From assembly GCA_964444795.1 (NCBI GenBank), contig CAYUIQ010000040.1, positions 1 through 45,190 on the forward strand: a DNA stretch of 45,190 nucleotides, read 5' to 3'. Source of the DNA: JABMRP01 sp964444795 (GTDB lineage: Bacteria > Planctomycetota > Planctomycetia > Pirellulales > Thermoguttaceae). The position numbers and the translations under genes were made by a program. The notes beneath the pieces were generated by a model. It did no database searches. It saw only the letters and a program-made list of their open reading frames with translations, and was not told the origin of the DNA. This document shows, one piece after another, positions 16,763 through 24,677 of this stretch (position 1 is the stretch's first letter; every line of letters starts with the position of its first letter).

Positions 16763-19522
16763 TCATTTCCGGTCGATCGTGACTACGGCATGGAGACCAT
16801 CTTCCAGAAACGTCAACTCAGCCGTCAACCCACCAAAATCATCAAGCAACCGCCCCATGGCGCTTCGGGCGGTGGGAGCCGCCGGTTGACGGGGATGCAG
16901 GGCCGTGCCGTGGACGCTGCAGGTCATCTCTTTGCCGTCGGGCGAAAGGCGGTAGCGGCCGCCGTCGGGGCAGAAGAAGTGGACGGCGTGGAGGTGGTCG
17001 GCCTGGCGATGGATTTCGCCCGGCTTGGCGGCTCCCTTGCGCGAGGCGGTGACCGCGCGGGCGACCGAGGAGAGCGGGCCGAGGTTGTTTAGACATGCAC
17101 CGCGGCTTCCTTCGGCCCAACCCATGCGGAACGAGGGCAGCACTTCGTTCCAGTTCTTCGGCCGCACGCGCACCATCGCATGGGCGTTCGGGCTTTCGCG
17201 GCGCGGTTTGCCTTCGGCGCGGGCTTTGGCCATAGCCCGGTTCGCCTCGGCCAGATCGTCGAGGATGAACCGCTTGCTGGCGATGTATAGGCCGTCGCCG
17301 ATTCGGGCGAAGAACATCCGCCATTTGATCGGGCCGACGCTCAGATTGTAGCAGCGAATCTTCGGCTCGTCGCCGTCTTTCTCGTCCAGGGGAACCCGAT
17401 AGAAGTCGTTGTCGACCTGAAACCACCCACCCCGCTCGCGCCGGCGAGCCAAGTGGGCCAAGGCCACGTCGACCTGTTCGAGAAACTGGTCGACGATTTC
17501 GGCGTCCTTCACCGGCGCCGACACGTAGACGGGCGAGTTGAGCGACGCGATCAGGAACCCGATGAAGAACGTGTCGTTGCCGAAGAGCCAACTGCCGCCC
17601 CCTCGCTGACCAAACGCCTCGCCCAGGAAACCGGCCAGATTGAAGTCGAACATGGGCGACGCGTCGCACACATGCAGCCCGATCTGGTTGCCGATCCCCT
17701 TGCGGAGAAACTGCTCGGGCGTTATCCCACCGGTCTTTGTGGGATCGACGCCCATGTACCGAAGCTGGCGCAGAAACTCGCTCAGATTGCCACCGTGATA
17801 AGTCAGCAGGTTCTGCTTGTCCAACTTCACGGCGACGCTGAAGATGTTCCGCTTGGGCACGGGCAGAGCGTCGAGATCTTCCGGCTCGCCGCCCAGCGCC
17901 TTGGCCATTTCGGTGTAGATCCCGTTGTCGATCAACGGCAGGATGATCGTCTCGGCCCGATATTGCTCCGGCGTGACTTGCAGCCGGATGGCAATCGGGT
18001 CGAAGAACTGTCGCCAGTATTGGCTGTATCGCTCGACGAACTGCTTGTACTCGTCGGCCTCTTTCTGCGTGACCCGGGTTAGCGGGATTTCGGCACAGGG
18101 AACCAACCGCTGGGCATGCCCGTGGTGCGAACAGACGCCCGTGGTGCCGTCTTCGGAGAGCGAATAACGTCCGCCACAGCTACAGGTCAGATCGCCGGAG
18201 CCGAAGACGCCGGGGGCGCAGCCGTGCTGGTGCAATTCCTCCAGCGATCGGGGCGCGCGGCCGTATTGCGTGCGGTAGAGCATGGCCGCGTGGCCGATCA
18301 TCCGCAAGTGGTTGTAGCAGAGCATGCGTCGCCGCTCGGTCAATTTCAGTTGCGGGCCGACCACGCGGCGGATGAACGGGTCGGAGAGGTAAACGAATCC
18401 GCCTTCTTCCTCGGCACCGCGGAGCATCAGCGTGCGGATGTACTTAAACTCGGTCGAATCACCGAGCCGGGCAACGTCTCGGCCGTCAGCAGTTTTCCCA
18501 AGGATCGTTTCCAGGACTCGCTCCAGCCCGATCTTCGAGTTGCTCCGCACATGCAGGTTCGGCTTGGGATAGGCCGAGAAGGCGTGGACGGCCCGATCGG
18601 GAGTCGTCACGGAGACGTATTCCACGCCGAGGATCTTGCCGGTCGAGCGCACCGCGTCGGCGCGCGATTTCTCGGCCGCCGCCAGGTAGCCGTCCATCTT
18701 CAACCGGAACACGGGGGGCTGTTTCACGGCAAAGACAATCGTGACGTCGCCCCCTTCGCGGAAGTACAGGTCGCTGCCGGTCAGAGCCACTTCGTCGACC
18801 ACCAGATCGTAGAACGGGCGGGAGAGCGGATCGGTCTTGATGGCCAGTTGGGTCTTCAGCTTCTCGCTCGAACGGTGCGTCTGGGCCGATGCGTCGGCCT
18901 GGTTGAACACGTGATCGCCCCAGAGGTTGCCCGCGTCGGTTACCTCCATGAGTTTGCTCAGCGAACGAAACAGCACGAAGTATTGGTCCTCGGGCACGTA
19001 CATCGCCAGCGGCGAGACCTCGGGCTTTCGGCCGGTGACCGATTGGGCGGCCAGCATTTCACCCCAGGGATGACTCTTGACGGTTGGCCCCACCAGATCG
19101 GTTACCTTGACCGTCTGGTAACGCGGGTTGCCCAACTCGGCATTGTTCGGCGCCGCGCCCCGCATGGTGTCCAACTGCAGGCTCTCTTGCACGGCCAGGG
19201 CGCCGGTGAACAGGTCGAACAGATCGACCTCGCGCTCAGGGCCCCGTCGCCAAGTGCGGTTGAGCGACCGGATCTCGCTGCTGACGCTGGAGGTTTTGTT
19301 CTCTGGCCGGGCCATTTGCAGGGCGACGTACTGGAGATAGACGTCTTGCGGATTGAGCCGCAATTGGGCCCGAGCTTCGTCCAGGGTCCACGCCTGGGAC
19401 GTCTTGGCCGGGGGCCGCGCGGATCGCTTCTCTTGGCCGGTGGCCATCGGCAGGCCGAAGAAGCCCATGCCGAGCCCCGCGCAAACGAGTCCGACGGTCA
19501 CGATTTTCATGGTTCGGTTCAT
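16763..19522 (-). CDS. Large secreted protein with two pilin-like cysteine cassettes, function unknown
   Basis: About 919 residues. ATG 19522 (MNRTMKIVTVGLVCAGLGMG) has TAGGAG 8 nt upstream; the hydrophobic N-terminus and GLPMATGQ suggest a cleaved signal peptide. Two regions share a layout: a Cys followed by an amphipathic helix, then CSCGGRYSLSEDGTTGVCSH near residue 470, and FFCPDGGRYRLSPDGKEMTC with CSVHG near the C-terminus. This C-x-x-GG-x-Y...C-S-x-HG pattern resembles the C-terminal module of some type IV pilins, but no prepilin signal is present. The rest is alternating strands and helices without a recognised motif. It precedes a sulfatase on the same strand after a 390-bp spacer full of palindromes; co-transcription is uncertain. 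Confidence 0.75.
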   Translation of the reverse strand: MNRTMKIVTVGLVCAGLGMGFFGLPMATGQEKRSARPPAKTSQAWTLDEARAQLRLNPQDVYLQYVALQMARPENKTSSVSSEIRSLNRTWRRGPEREVDLFDLFTGALAVQESLQLDTMRGAAPNNAELGNPRYQTVKVTDLVGPTVKSHPWGEMLAAQSVTGRKPEVSPLAMYVPEDQYFVLFRSLSKLMEVTDAGNLWGDHVFNQADASAQTHRSSEKLKTQLAIKTDPLSRPFYDLVVDEVALTGSDLYFREGGDVTIVFAVKQPPVFRLKMDGYLAAAEKSRADAVRSTGKILGVEYVSVTTPDRAVHAFSAYPKPNLHVRSNSKIGLERVLETILGKTADGRDVARLGDSTEFKYIRTLMLRGAEEEGGFVYLSDPFIRRVVGPQLKLTERRRMLCYNHLRMIGHAAMLYRTQYGRAPRSLEELHQHGCAPGVFGSGDLTCSCGGRYSLSEDGTTGVCSHHGHAQRLVPCAEIPLTRVTQKEADEYKQFVERYSQYWRQFFDPIAIRLQVTPEQYRAETIILPLIDNGIYTEMAKALGGEPEDLDALPVPKRNIFSVAVKLDKQNLLTYHGGNLSEFLRQLRYMGVDPTKTGGITPEQFLRKGIGNQIGLHVCDASPMFDFNLAGFLGEAFGQRGGGSWLFGNDTFFIGFLIASLNSPVYVSAPVKDAEIVDQFLEQVDVALAHLARRRERGGWFQVDNDFYRVPLDEKDGDEPKIRCYNLSVGPIKWRMFFARIGDGLYIASKRFILDDLAEANRAMAKARAEGKPRRESPNAHAMVRVRPKNWNEVLPSFRMGWAEGSRGACLNNLGPLSSVARAVTASRKGAAKPGEIHRQADHLHAVHFFCPDGGRYRLSPDGKEMTCSVHGTALHPRQPAAPTARSAMGRLLDDFGGLTAELTFLEDGLHAVVTIDRK

Positions 19523-19647
19523 GACAAGAACTCCTACTGGTCGAATGACTTCGCTCGCCATGACGCGTTGGCGAAGAGAAATGGCAATAACAACCCCATC
19601 TCAACCCTCCCGCGGTGGGAGAGCGAGGTGCGGGTCACCCGTCTTGT

Positions 19648-19722
19648 GCCCAAGCCGGCGCGCAACGGGCCTTCTTACATGAAGGCTCTGGGGAACCGCT
19701 GGTATAACGCGCCGGCTTGGGC
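19648..19722. repeat. Nested inverted repeat (GCCCAAGCCGGCGCG)
   Basis: Perfect 15-bp arms GCCCAAGCCGGCGCG (19648-19662) and CGCGCCGGCTTGGGC (19708-19722). Inside is a smaller hairpin, GCCTTC / GAAGGC, with a 6-nt loop near 19669-19687. Same nested design as the other elements, with different sequence. Confidence 0.65.
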
Positions 19723-19785
19723 AAATGGTGATTCGCCGCGGCGGAGACATTCTTGGGTTGTACCCGAAATGGCAAACCCAACTCA

Positions 19786-19860
19786 TTTAACGCCCAGCCG
19801 AAGGCGCCGGCTCTTGTGATGGAACGCCAAGAAAGCCGGCGCCTTCGGCTGGGCGTTAAA
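19786..19860. repeat. Perfect 27-bp inverted repeat
   Basis: The arms at 19786-19812 and 19834-19860 are exact complements over 27 bp; each contains CGCCCAGCCGAAGGCGCC or its complement. The 21-nt centre is AT-richer. Transcribed, it would form a very stable stem-loop 52 nt after the sulfatase stop, so it may work as a terminator or RNA-stability element. Perfect arms of this length suggest recent mobility or active maintenance. Confidence 0.75.
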
Positions 19861-19912
19861 CGAATTTGCGCGGACGGCGCATATCCACGCATAAAGATGC
19901 TCAACGGGCCGT

Positions 19913-21457
19913 TCAATCCGCCTTGCCCGTGGCCGTGCGGCGAAACTGCTCGCAGCATTGCTCCCACCGCTGGGCCATCTGGCGGACTTTCTCCGGATGC
20001 GCCGCGGAAAGGTCGTTCGTTTCCGATCGGTCGGCATTCAGGTCGTAAAGCTCCCAAGGGCCACCGCCGCCGGCGGAGACGAGCTTCCAATCGCCGATGC
20101 GCAGGGCCCGGTTGCCCGAGTGAAACCAGTACAGATAATCGTGCTCGACCGTCCCGTCCTTGGAGAAGGCGGGCACCAGACTCCGCCCCGGTGGTGGCGG
20201 GACGGGCGTGCCTTGCCAGGTCTCGGGGGCACGGGCGCCGGCCAGTTGGAGGATCGTGGGCGCCAGGTCGATCACGTGGCCCGTGTCGCGGCGCAGCTTA
20301 CCCCGGGCGGCGATACCGGCCGGCCAGTGGACGATCAGCGGCGTGGAGATGCCGCCTTCATGGACCCAGATCTTATGCCGGCGCAGCGGCGTATTGGCCA
20401 GGTTCGACCAGCCGGGTTCGATACACAGATACGATCGCCACGAGCCGGGCGGCGCCTCGGGATCGTGCCCGTCGCCGCGCACGAGCCGCTCGGCGCTGGC
20501 CCCGTTGTCGCTGAGGAAGAAGACGACCGTATTGTCGATCGCGCCGGTGTCGCGCAGTTGGTCGAGTACCCGGCCGATCTCGCGGTCCATGCGGTCGATC
20601 ATCGCCGCGTGGATTTCCATCTTCGTTTCCCAAGCCCGCCGATCCGGTTCGGAGAGATCGTTCCACGCCTCGGCGGCCGGATCGCGGGGCGAGAGCCGGC
20701 AGTCGACGATGCCCGTCTCTTTCATCCGCTGCCATCGCTCTTGGCGCAACACGTCCCACCCCCGGCGATAGCGGCCACGATACCGGGCGATGTCGTCTTG
20801 CAGTGCGTGCAAGGGGAAATGCGGACAGGTGAACGCCAGGTAATGAAAAAACGGCCGGTCCGCGTGCTTCTCGGCATGTTCCTTCAGGCAGCGAATCGCA
20901 TGGTCGGCGATGGCGGTGGTGGCATAGTAACCGGTATCCGGCTCGACCGGCGGCAGACGCTGATCGTCGCGGTAATGGACGCGGGGCGAGAAGAACCGGT
21001 CCTGGTCTTGCACCCAGTACGACCGGTCGAACCCGCCCTCGACCGGTTTGCCGTCGACGTGCCATTTGCCCGAGTGATACGCCCGATAACCGGCGGCCCC
21101 GAGCATCTCCGGCAGAAGCCGGGCCCATGAGGGTCTGTTGCCCACGCGCACCCCGGGCAGCGCGTCGCGGCGGACCTGTTGGGCGTAGTAGCCGGTCAGC
21201 AGCGCGCCGCGCGTGGGCCAACATCGGCCCGTGTTGTGGAAATCGGTGAAACGAAGTCCACCGGCCGCCAGGCGATCCAGGTTGGGCGTCGCGATTTCAC
21301 CGCCGTAGCAGCCGGCGTCGGAAAAGCCCATGTCGTCGGCGAGGATGACAAGGAAGTTCGGCGCGCCGGCGTCGTCGCCGCGAACCGCTTCACTGCCCAT
21401 CGCCATGGACAAGACGGCCGTCGCCGCAGCGAGGATGAGTGGGGTAAAAAGACGCAT
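19913..21457 (-). CDS. Secreted formylglycine-dependent sulfatase
   Basis: About 514 residues, family S1 sulfatase acting outside the cytoplasm on sulfated substrates, probably polysaccharides or small sulfate esters. ATG 21457 has GGAGGTGCC just upstream; a signal peptide follows (MRLFTPLILAAATAVLSMAMG). Metal-binding D41-D42 lie in VILADDMGF, and the formylglycine motif is C79-W-P-T-R83 in the form C-x-P-x-R. Further active-site blocks are HSGKWHVDG and VFFLSDNGAS. Cys79 needs a formylglycine-generating enzyme (or anaerobic maturase) encoded elsewhere. Planctomycetes carry many such paralogues, so the substrate cannot be named. Confidence 0.93.
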   Translation of the reverse strand: MRLFTPLILAAATAVLSMAMGSEAVRGDDAGAPNFLVILADDMGFSDAGCYGGEIATPNLDRLAAGGLRFTDFHNTGRCWPTRGALLTGYYAQQVRRDALPGVRVGNRPSWARLLPEMLGAAGYRAYHSGKWHVDGKPVEGGFDRSYWVQDQDRFFSPRVHYRDDQRLPPVEPDTGYYATTAIADHAIRCLKEHAEKHADRPFFHYLAFTCPHFPLHALQDDIARYRGRYRRGWDVLRQERWQRMKETGIVDCRLSPRDPAAEAWNDLSEPDRRAWETKMEIHAAMIDRMDREIGRVLDQLRDTGAIDNTVVFFLSDNGASAERLVRGDGHDPEAPPGSWRSYLCIEPGWSNLANTPLRRHKIWVHEGGISTPLIVHWPAGIAARGKLRRDTGHVIDLAPTILQLAGARAPETWQGTPVPPPPGRSLVPAFSKDGTVEHDYLYWFHSGNRALRIGDWKLVSAGGGGPWELYDLNADRSETNDLSAAHPEKVRQMAQRWEQCCEQFRRTATGKAD

Positions 21458-22264
21458 CTTGGCACCTCCCATGGATTCGTCCAATCGATCTCGCTTCCCA
21501 TGCCGAGCGTGGGAACGAGGTTCTCATTGTAGTCGCCCACCGACCGGTCTCCAAATCGGCTGGCTTCCTCATCCGCCACCCCGCCAAAACCGCTCGGCCA
21601 CTGCTAATCCGGGGGCCTTACTACCCCGTGGGTGGCATCTGCTTTCCAGAGGTCTACCCGGGATCGGAAAGGCCGTCCGGGCGCGAGTTCCCGACGCATC
21701 TCTCGACGGGCGCGAACCTTACGCCCCGAGAGGCCATCTACGTTGATGGGCAGAGAACTCGGGGTTGCCCCAGGAGAAAATGGGCGGCGATCCCCCACCG
21801 TGGAAAAATGGCCGAAAATTGAGCTTGCTTTCGGCGCGGATTCTGCGAATCATAGAGATACCGGGTCGTGCTGACGCGGCACGATGGACTGACAAGCCCG
21901 TGAAGGGATCGGACTGGCACTTCGATAGTAGCGGGAAGACTTTCGCCCCAAAGGAGGTGGTCCATTGCAATATTTCTGTACTAGCCAACGAGGTGGTTCC
22001 GCCTAACGACAGCCGGCGGGCTGTCCCTTGGGCAGCCACCAACTCGTTACGGATCTATCGACGATCCGCAATACGAGTCACCGGGCTCGGTCTCCACGGG
22101 AGGAGGCCGGGCCTTGGCTTTTCTTGGGTGCCGGCAAAGAGGACCGGTATCTTCCGGCAATGCGGATATCCGGCGAGAGGGTGGCGTCTCGACCTCGCTT
22201 CCGCGCATAATGTTCCTGGCGTGGCAGTTCATGGTAGGGGGCAAAACTGCGGGAGATCGGGCCG
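21458..22264. other. Long intergenic region between sulfatase and sigma factor
   Basis: An 807-bp divergent spacer. Several frames are open for 60-110 codons on both strands, none with a recognised motif. The best is a plus-strand frame near 21779 (AGGAG just before an ATG) that reads into an extended composition containing FDSSGKTFAPKEVVHCN; it then runs into the sigma factor region out of frame. It may be regulatory DNA or a decayed gene. No tRNA-like cloverleaf or riboswitch was seen. Confidence 0.4.
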
Positions 22265-22981
22265 GTGCGAGTCGATCGTTTTCTCACAACCCAGTGGAGC
22301 AAGGTCCTGGCCGCGGCCGAAGGGGCGTCGCCCGACTCGGCCGAGGCTTTGGCCGATTTGTGCCGCGTGTACTGGTATCCGCTGTACGCCTTTGTTCGTC
22401 GAGGCGGCCACTCGGCCCACGAGGCGGAGGACCTCACCCAGGAGTTCTTCGCCCGGCTGATGGAGAGAGACTGGCTCAAGGGTGTGGGGCCCGAGAAAGG
22501 CCGATTTCGGTCGTTTCTGGTGGTCTGTTTGCGGCGATTTCTGGCCAATCAGTGGGACGCGTCGCGGGCGGAGAAACGGGGTGGCGGTCGGCCGGCGCTG
22601 TCCATCGATTTTCGTGAAGCCGACGACCGGTATCGCCTTGAGCCGGCACACGAGATGACCGCCGACCGAATCTTTGAGCGCCGCTGGATCCTCACCCTCC
22701 TGGAGCAAGTACTCGCCGCGCTGGAAGACGAATTCACGCAGTCGGGCAAGAAGTCGCTTTTCGACTCGCTTCGTGTCTTTCTGGTCGTCGAGCACAATGC
22801 GCCCCCCTACGCGGAAGTGGCAGGACAACTGGGGATCAGCGAAGGGGCCGTTAAGACGGCCGTCCATCGGCTTCGTCGGCGATATCGGAAGCTGCTGAGG
22901 GCGGAAGTGGCCAAGACGCTTGCCGACGCGGGAGAAGTCGACGAGGAGATTCGTCGGTTTTTCGAGGCAATTCATACGTAA
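22265..22981 (+). CDS. ECF-like RNA polymerase sigma factor linked to a Ser/Thr kinase
   Basis: A 238-residue sigma-70 family protein with GTG start and GGGAG about 9 nt upstream. Region 2 is visible as YWYPLYAFVRRGGHSAHEAE and DLTQEFFARLMERDWL; region 4 as PPYAEVAGQLGISEGAVKTA and VHRLRRRYRKLLRAEV, a helix-turn-helix for -35 recognition. The linker between domains is longer than in classical ECF factors. No anti-sigma gene is adjacent; a Ser/Thr kinase gene follows 71 nt later on the same strand. This matches planctomycete sigma groups thought to be controlled by neighbouring kinases, so phosphorylation is a plausible switch here. Confidence 0.9.
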   Translation: MRVDRFLTTQWSKVLAAAEGASPDSAEALADLCRVYWYPLYAFVRRGGHSAHEAEDLTQEFFARLMERDWLKGVGPEKGRFRSFLVVCLRRFLANQWDASRAEKRGGGRPALSIDFREADDRYRLEPAHEMTADRIFERRWILTLLEQVLAALEDEFTQSGKKSLFDSLRVFLVVEHNAPPYAEVAGQLGISEGAVKTAVHRLRRRYRKLLRAEVAKTLADAGEVDEEIRRFFEAIHT

Positions 22982-23004
22982 CCTTTCCTCCCAAATGCTT
23001 ATTC

Positions 23005-23010
23005 TATAAT
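23005..23010 (+). promoter_or_regulatory. Possible -10 element before kinase gene
   Basis: A perfect TATAAT in an AT-rich patch lies 43 nt before the kinase GTG start, in the gap after the sigma factor gene. No good -35 hexamer lies at 16-18 nt spacing. It may allow the kinase to be transcribed apart from the sigma factor. Confidence 0.3.
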
Positions 23011-23052
23011 CGGCGGCTCTCGACCCACGATCGAGCCCGAACGGGTAACCCG

Positions 23053-24651
23053 GTGATTCAGACCCAGATATGTCCCGAATGCGGCGACGGTGTCCCCGCC
23101 GACGCGAGAACGAAAGGACTTTGTCCGAAGTGCCTGCTGTGGCGGGCGGTGGCGGATATCGATGCCACGCCCCTCGGTCAGCCGACGGCCGACACCGGCT
23201 CGGCGGATCGCCGTTTCACCGCCCCACTACCGGACGAACTGGCCGCGACGTTTCCACGGTTTGAAATTCTCGGACTGCTCGGGCAAGGCGGCATGGGAGC
23301 GGTCTACAAAGCAAGGCAGAAAAGTCTCGATCGGCTGGTGGCGCTGAAGCTGATTTGCGGGAAGGTCGCCCAGGACCCGGCCTTCATCGATCGCTTTCAT
23401 CGCGAGGCACGCACCCTGGCAAAACTCAACCACCCGAACATCGTCACCGCTTACGACTACGGCCAGGTGGAAGACGGGTGTTATATCGTCATGGAATACG
23501 TCGACGGCGTGAACCTTCGCCAGGTGTTGCGCGACGGCCCCCTGACGGCGGCCGAGGTGATCGACCTGGCTGGGCAAGTCTGCGACGGGCTGTCCTACGC
23601 CCATGAGCTGGGTATCGTGCATCGGGACGTCAAACCCGAGAATATCCTTCTGGAAGATCGGGGCACGATCAAGATCGCCGATTTCGGACTGGCCATGCTG
23701 GTGGAGCCGAGCCCGAGGGATCCCGCGCCGTCGGACCGCCGGGACGTGCTGGGGACACCCTATTACATGGCCCCCGAACAACGCCAGCGTCCCGGCGAAA
23801 CCGACCATCGCGCCGATATTTACGCGATGGGCGTTGTCTTGCACGAGATGCTCACCGGCGAGTTGCCGATGGAGCCGTTTGAATCGGTCAGCCAACAGAC
23901 CCGCGTCGACGCGAGGATCGACCAGATCGTGCTTCGTTGCCTGGCAAAGGAACCGGATCGTCGCTTCCAGGGAGCCGGCGAGGTGAAGGAATGCCTGACC
24001 GCCCTGGCGGGTCCACCGGACCATGCATCGCGGCGGAATCGTCTGGCCAAGCGGCTTACGATTGGCCTGCTCTCCGCGGCGGTCGTCGCCTTGCTGGCCT
24101 GGCAAATTGTGATTCGCATCCGCGGCACAAACGACCAAGCGCCGAGGATCGATATCGAAGCGTCCGGCAACGTCGATGTCCACATCACGCAAGCCCCCGA
24201 GCCCGACCCGACCAAGACAGCGGAGGGAACCGCGCCCAAAGACGGCGGCAGCAGCGCAACCGCCGATCCTCCCGTCGCCTTGCAGATCCCCAATGGTACG
24301 CCCGCGGTCGAACTGTCCGGCGCCAAACTGATGGGCGGCTTTCCCCATCGCTCGTTGAGAATCGAATACCGATTCGTTCGCGGGAGCCCGTCGCCGGGGC
24401 GTCACTTTTCCCTGGTGATCGAGTCCGACGATCTTGGTCAGGTCACCTCCGGCTCGTTGCCCTGGCTCAACCTGGGCGCCCAAGGCACCCTTCGCCGGGA
24501 TTTTTGGCCGCGCGGATACGATGCCGGGCCATGGGAAGCGTACCTCGAAGTGCGCGATATGAGACCCAGCATGGCAGGCCGCCGAATCTCCAATATTGTC
24601 AAGCTTCAACCGCCAACGTCACGTAACACCCCGAAGAACAACGACCAATGA
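23053..24651 (+). CDS. Membrane Ser/Thr protein kinase (Hanks type) with N-terminal zinc ribbon
   Basis: 532 residues, GTG start. Residues 7-27 form a Cys4 zinc-ribbon-like motif (CPECG...CPKC). The kinase domain has the glycine loop LGQGGMGAVYKA (76-87), catalytic Lys99 in VALKLI, HRD at 190-192 in VHRDVKPENILL, DFG at 210-212 and YYMAPEQ, so it looks active. One membrane helix (LTIGLLSAAVVALLAWQIVI) lies near residues 337-356. Beyond it is a Pro/Thr-rich linker and a strand-rich extracytoplasmic part of about 130 residues with no recognised family, a possible sensor. The stop overlaps the next gene's first possible ATG as ATGA. The likely target is the upstream sigma factor. Confidence 0.93.
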   Translation: MIQTQICPECGDGVPADARTKGLCPKCLLWRAVADIDATPLGQPTADTGSADRRFTAPLPDELAATFPRFEILGLLGQGGMGAVYKARQKSLDRLVALKLICGKVAQDPAFIDRFHREARTLAKLNHPNIVTAYDYGQVEDGCYIVMEYVDGVNLRQVLRDGPLTAAEVIDLAGQVCDGLSYAHELGIVHRDVKPENILLEDRGTIKIADFGLAMLVEPSPRDPAPSDRRDVLGTPYYMAPEQRQRPGETDHRADIYAMGVVLHEMLTGELPMEPFESVSQQTRVDARIDQIVLRCLAKEPDRRFQGAGEVKECLTALAGPPDHASRRNRLAKRLTIGLLSAAVVALLAWQIVIRIRGTNDQAPRIDIEASGNVDVHITQAPEPDPTKTAEGTAPKDGGSSATADPPVALQIPNGTPAVELSGAKLMGGFPHRSLRIEYRFVRGSPSPGRHFSLVIESDDLGQVTSGSLPWLNLGAQGTLRRDFWPRGYDAGPWEAYLEVRDMRPSMAGRRISNIVKLQPPTSRNTPKNNDQ

Positions 24652-24677
24652 CCGACACTTGCCCGGAGAGAGAACCA

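Larger units (their letters stand above)
19523..19912. other. Spacer dense in palindromes between two minus-strand genes
   Basis: This 390-bp region holds no credible gene. It contains two separate strong inverted repeats (19648-19722 and 19786-19860) and a shorter CCCTCCCGCGGTGGGAG hairpin near 19605-19622. The promoter of the 919-residue gene should lie in its left part, but no clear hexamers were found. Confidence 0.5.

Noticed and set aside
18116..19819. 567-codon plus-strand frame opposite the 919-residue gene
   Set aside because: Extends across the gene start and into palindromic repeats; the minus-strand gene has a signal peptide, ribosome site and repeated motifs instead.
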